In this document: piece after piece, positions 63,939 through 64,000 of the stretch
How positions within the stretch are numbered: the first letter of the stretch is position 1
Layout: each line of letters starts with the position of its first letter
NCBI RefSeq assembly: GCF_015353075.1
Contig: NZ_CP064187.1
Span: 992,001-1,056,000, forward strand
Source of the DNA: Rhizobium sp. 007
GTDB taxonomy: Bacteria; Pseudomonadota; Alphaproteobacteria; Rhizobiales; Rhizobiaceae
Length of the DNA: 64,000 nucleotides
Reading direction: 5' to 3'
Made by a program: the position numbers and the translations under genes
The notes under the pieces: generated by a model
The model's input: only the letters and a program-made list of their open reading frames with translations
The model's database searches: none
Told to the model about the DNA's origin: nothing

Positions 63939-64000
63939 CGGCGAAGAATCGCAAAAAACTGGCGACGAACAAGAGCTTGACCGTAAGGCGCAAGACAAAT
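63939..64000 (+). other. fabH downstream end of window
   Basis: Contains TTGACCGTAAGG at 63976, a possible -35 for the next gene. In related genomes ihfA often follows fabH, but nothing in this window confirms it. Confidence 0.3.

Noticed and set aside
1..64000. CRISPR arrays, tRNA or rRNA genes, prophage or integron
   Set aside because: No regularly spaced repeats, tRNA-like cloverleafs, rRNA segments, integrase or phage structural genes were recognised on either strand.

Overview
The window is a gene-dense, GC-rich stretch of an alphaproteobacterial chromosome, almost certainly from a Rhizobium of the R. leguminosarum/R. etli group. The grounds are a RopB-type outer-membrane protein, the HdaA and LdtR/LdtP pairings, the DUF177-plsX-fabH order, a cysteine-free HemB, and two copies of a rhizobial intergenic palindromic (RIME-like) element. 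No rRNA, tRNA, CRISPR array or prophage was seen. Nearly all genes are housekeeping, so the most interesting material is in short repeats, decayed fragments and regulatory palindromes.

Layout. 1-4.6 kb: lptD (cut by the window edge), lptG, lptF and a PAP2 lipid phosphatase on the minus strand. 4.8-8.3 kb: pepA-holC, then a GrpB-family gene and a sugar 1-dehydrogenase on the opposite strand. 8.4-11.2 kb: an ABC-F ATPase, a decayed IS200/IS605-type tnpB tail with its right-end hairpin, and ndk. 11.3-13.3 kb: a lipoprotein and a CGNR zinc-finger regulator, divergent across a 30-bp palindrome from a lone LivH-like permease. 13.3-17.7 kb: a minus-strand run SDR-uvrC, then pgsA-moaD-moaE with a RIME between moaD and moaE. 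18-23 kb: ropB, a GST, rlmJ, a molybdopterin oxidoreductase and a NUDIX hydrolase. 23.4-26.3 kb: an orphan phnM and purMN.

26.6-32.2 kb: AI-2E permease, hdaA, ppk and ppx, a plus-strand run linking replication control and polyphosphate metabolism. 32.2-38 kb: second RIME, phytase-like exported protein, membrane-bound class III cyclase, rnd, a multicopper oxidase. 38.3-44.4 kb: aspS, an exported protein of unknown function, parC, an SRPBCC protein. 44.4-48.4 kb: a frameshifted Doc/Fic toxin remnant, an internally shortened EamA transporter, bpt, an RDD protein, hemB and a small membrane protein. 48.5-50.8 kb: the regulator ldtR and its L,D-transpeptidase ldtP. 51.1-57.5 kb: glyA-nrdR-ribD-ribE, small accessory genes, ribH-nusB. 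57.7-63.9 kb: the pyrophosphatase proton pump hppA, bamE, a cytochrome bc1 chaperone, DUF177, plsX and fabH.

The strongest non-routine signals are: a palindromic element inserted in frame in ribD (about 63 extra codons flanked by ~46-bp inverted arms); the tnpB remnant beside ndk; the CGNR-regulator/permease palindrome; and the Doc remnant next to a transporter that has lost an internal block. No complete new defence or mobile system is evident.
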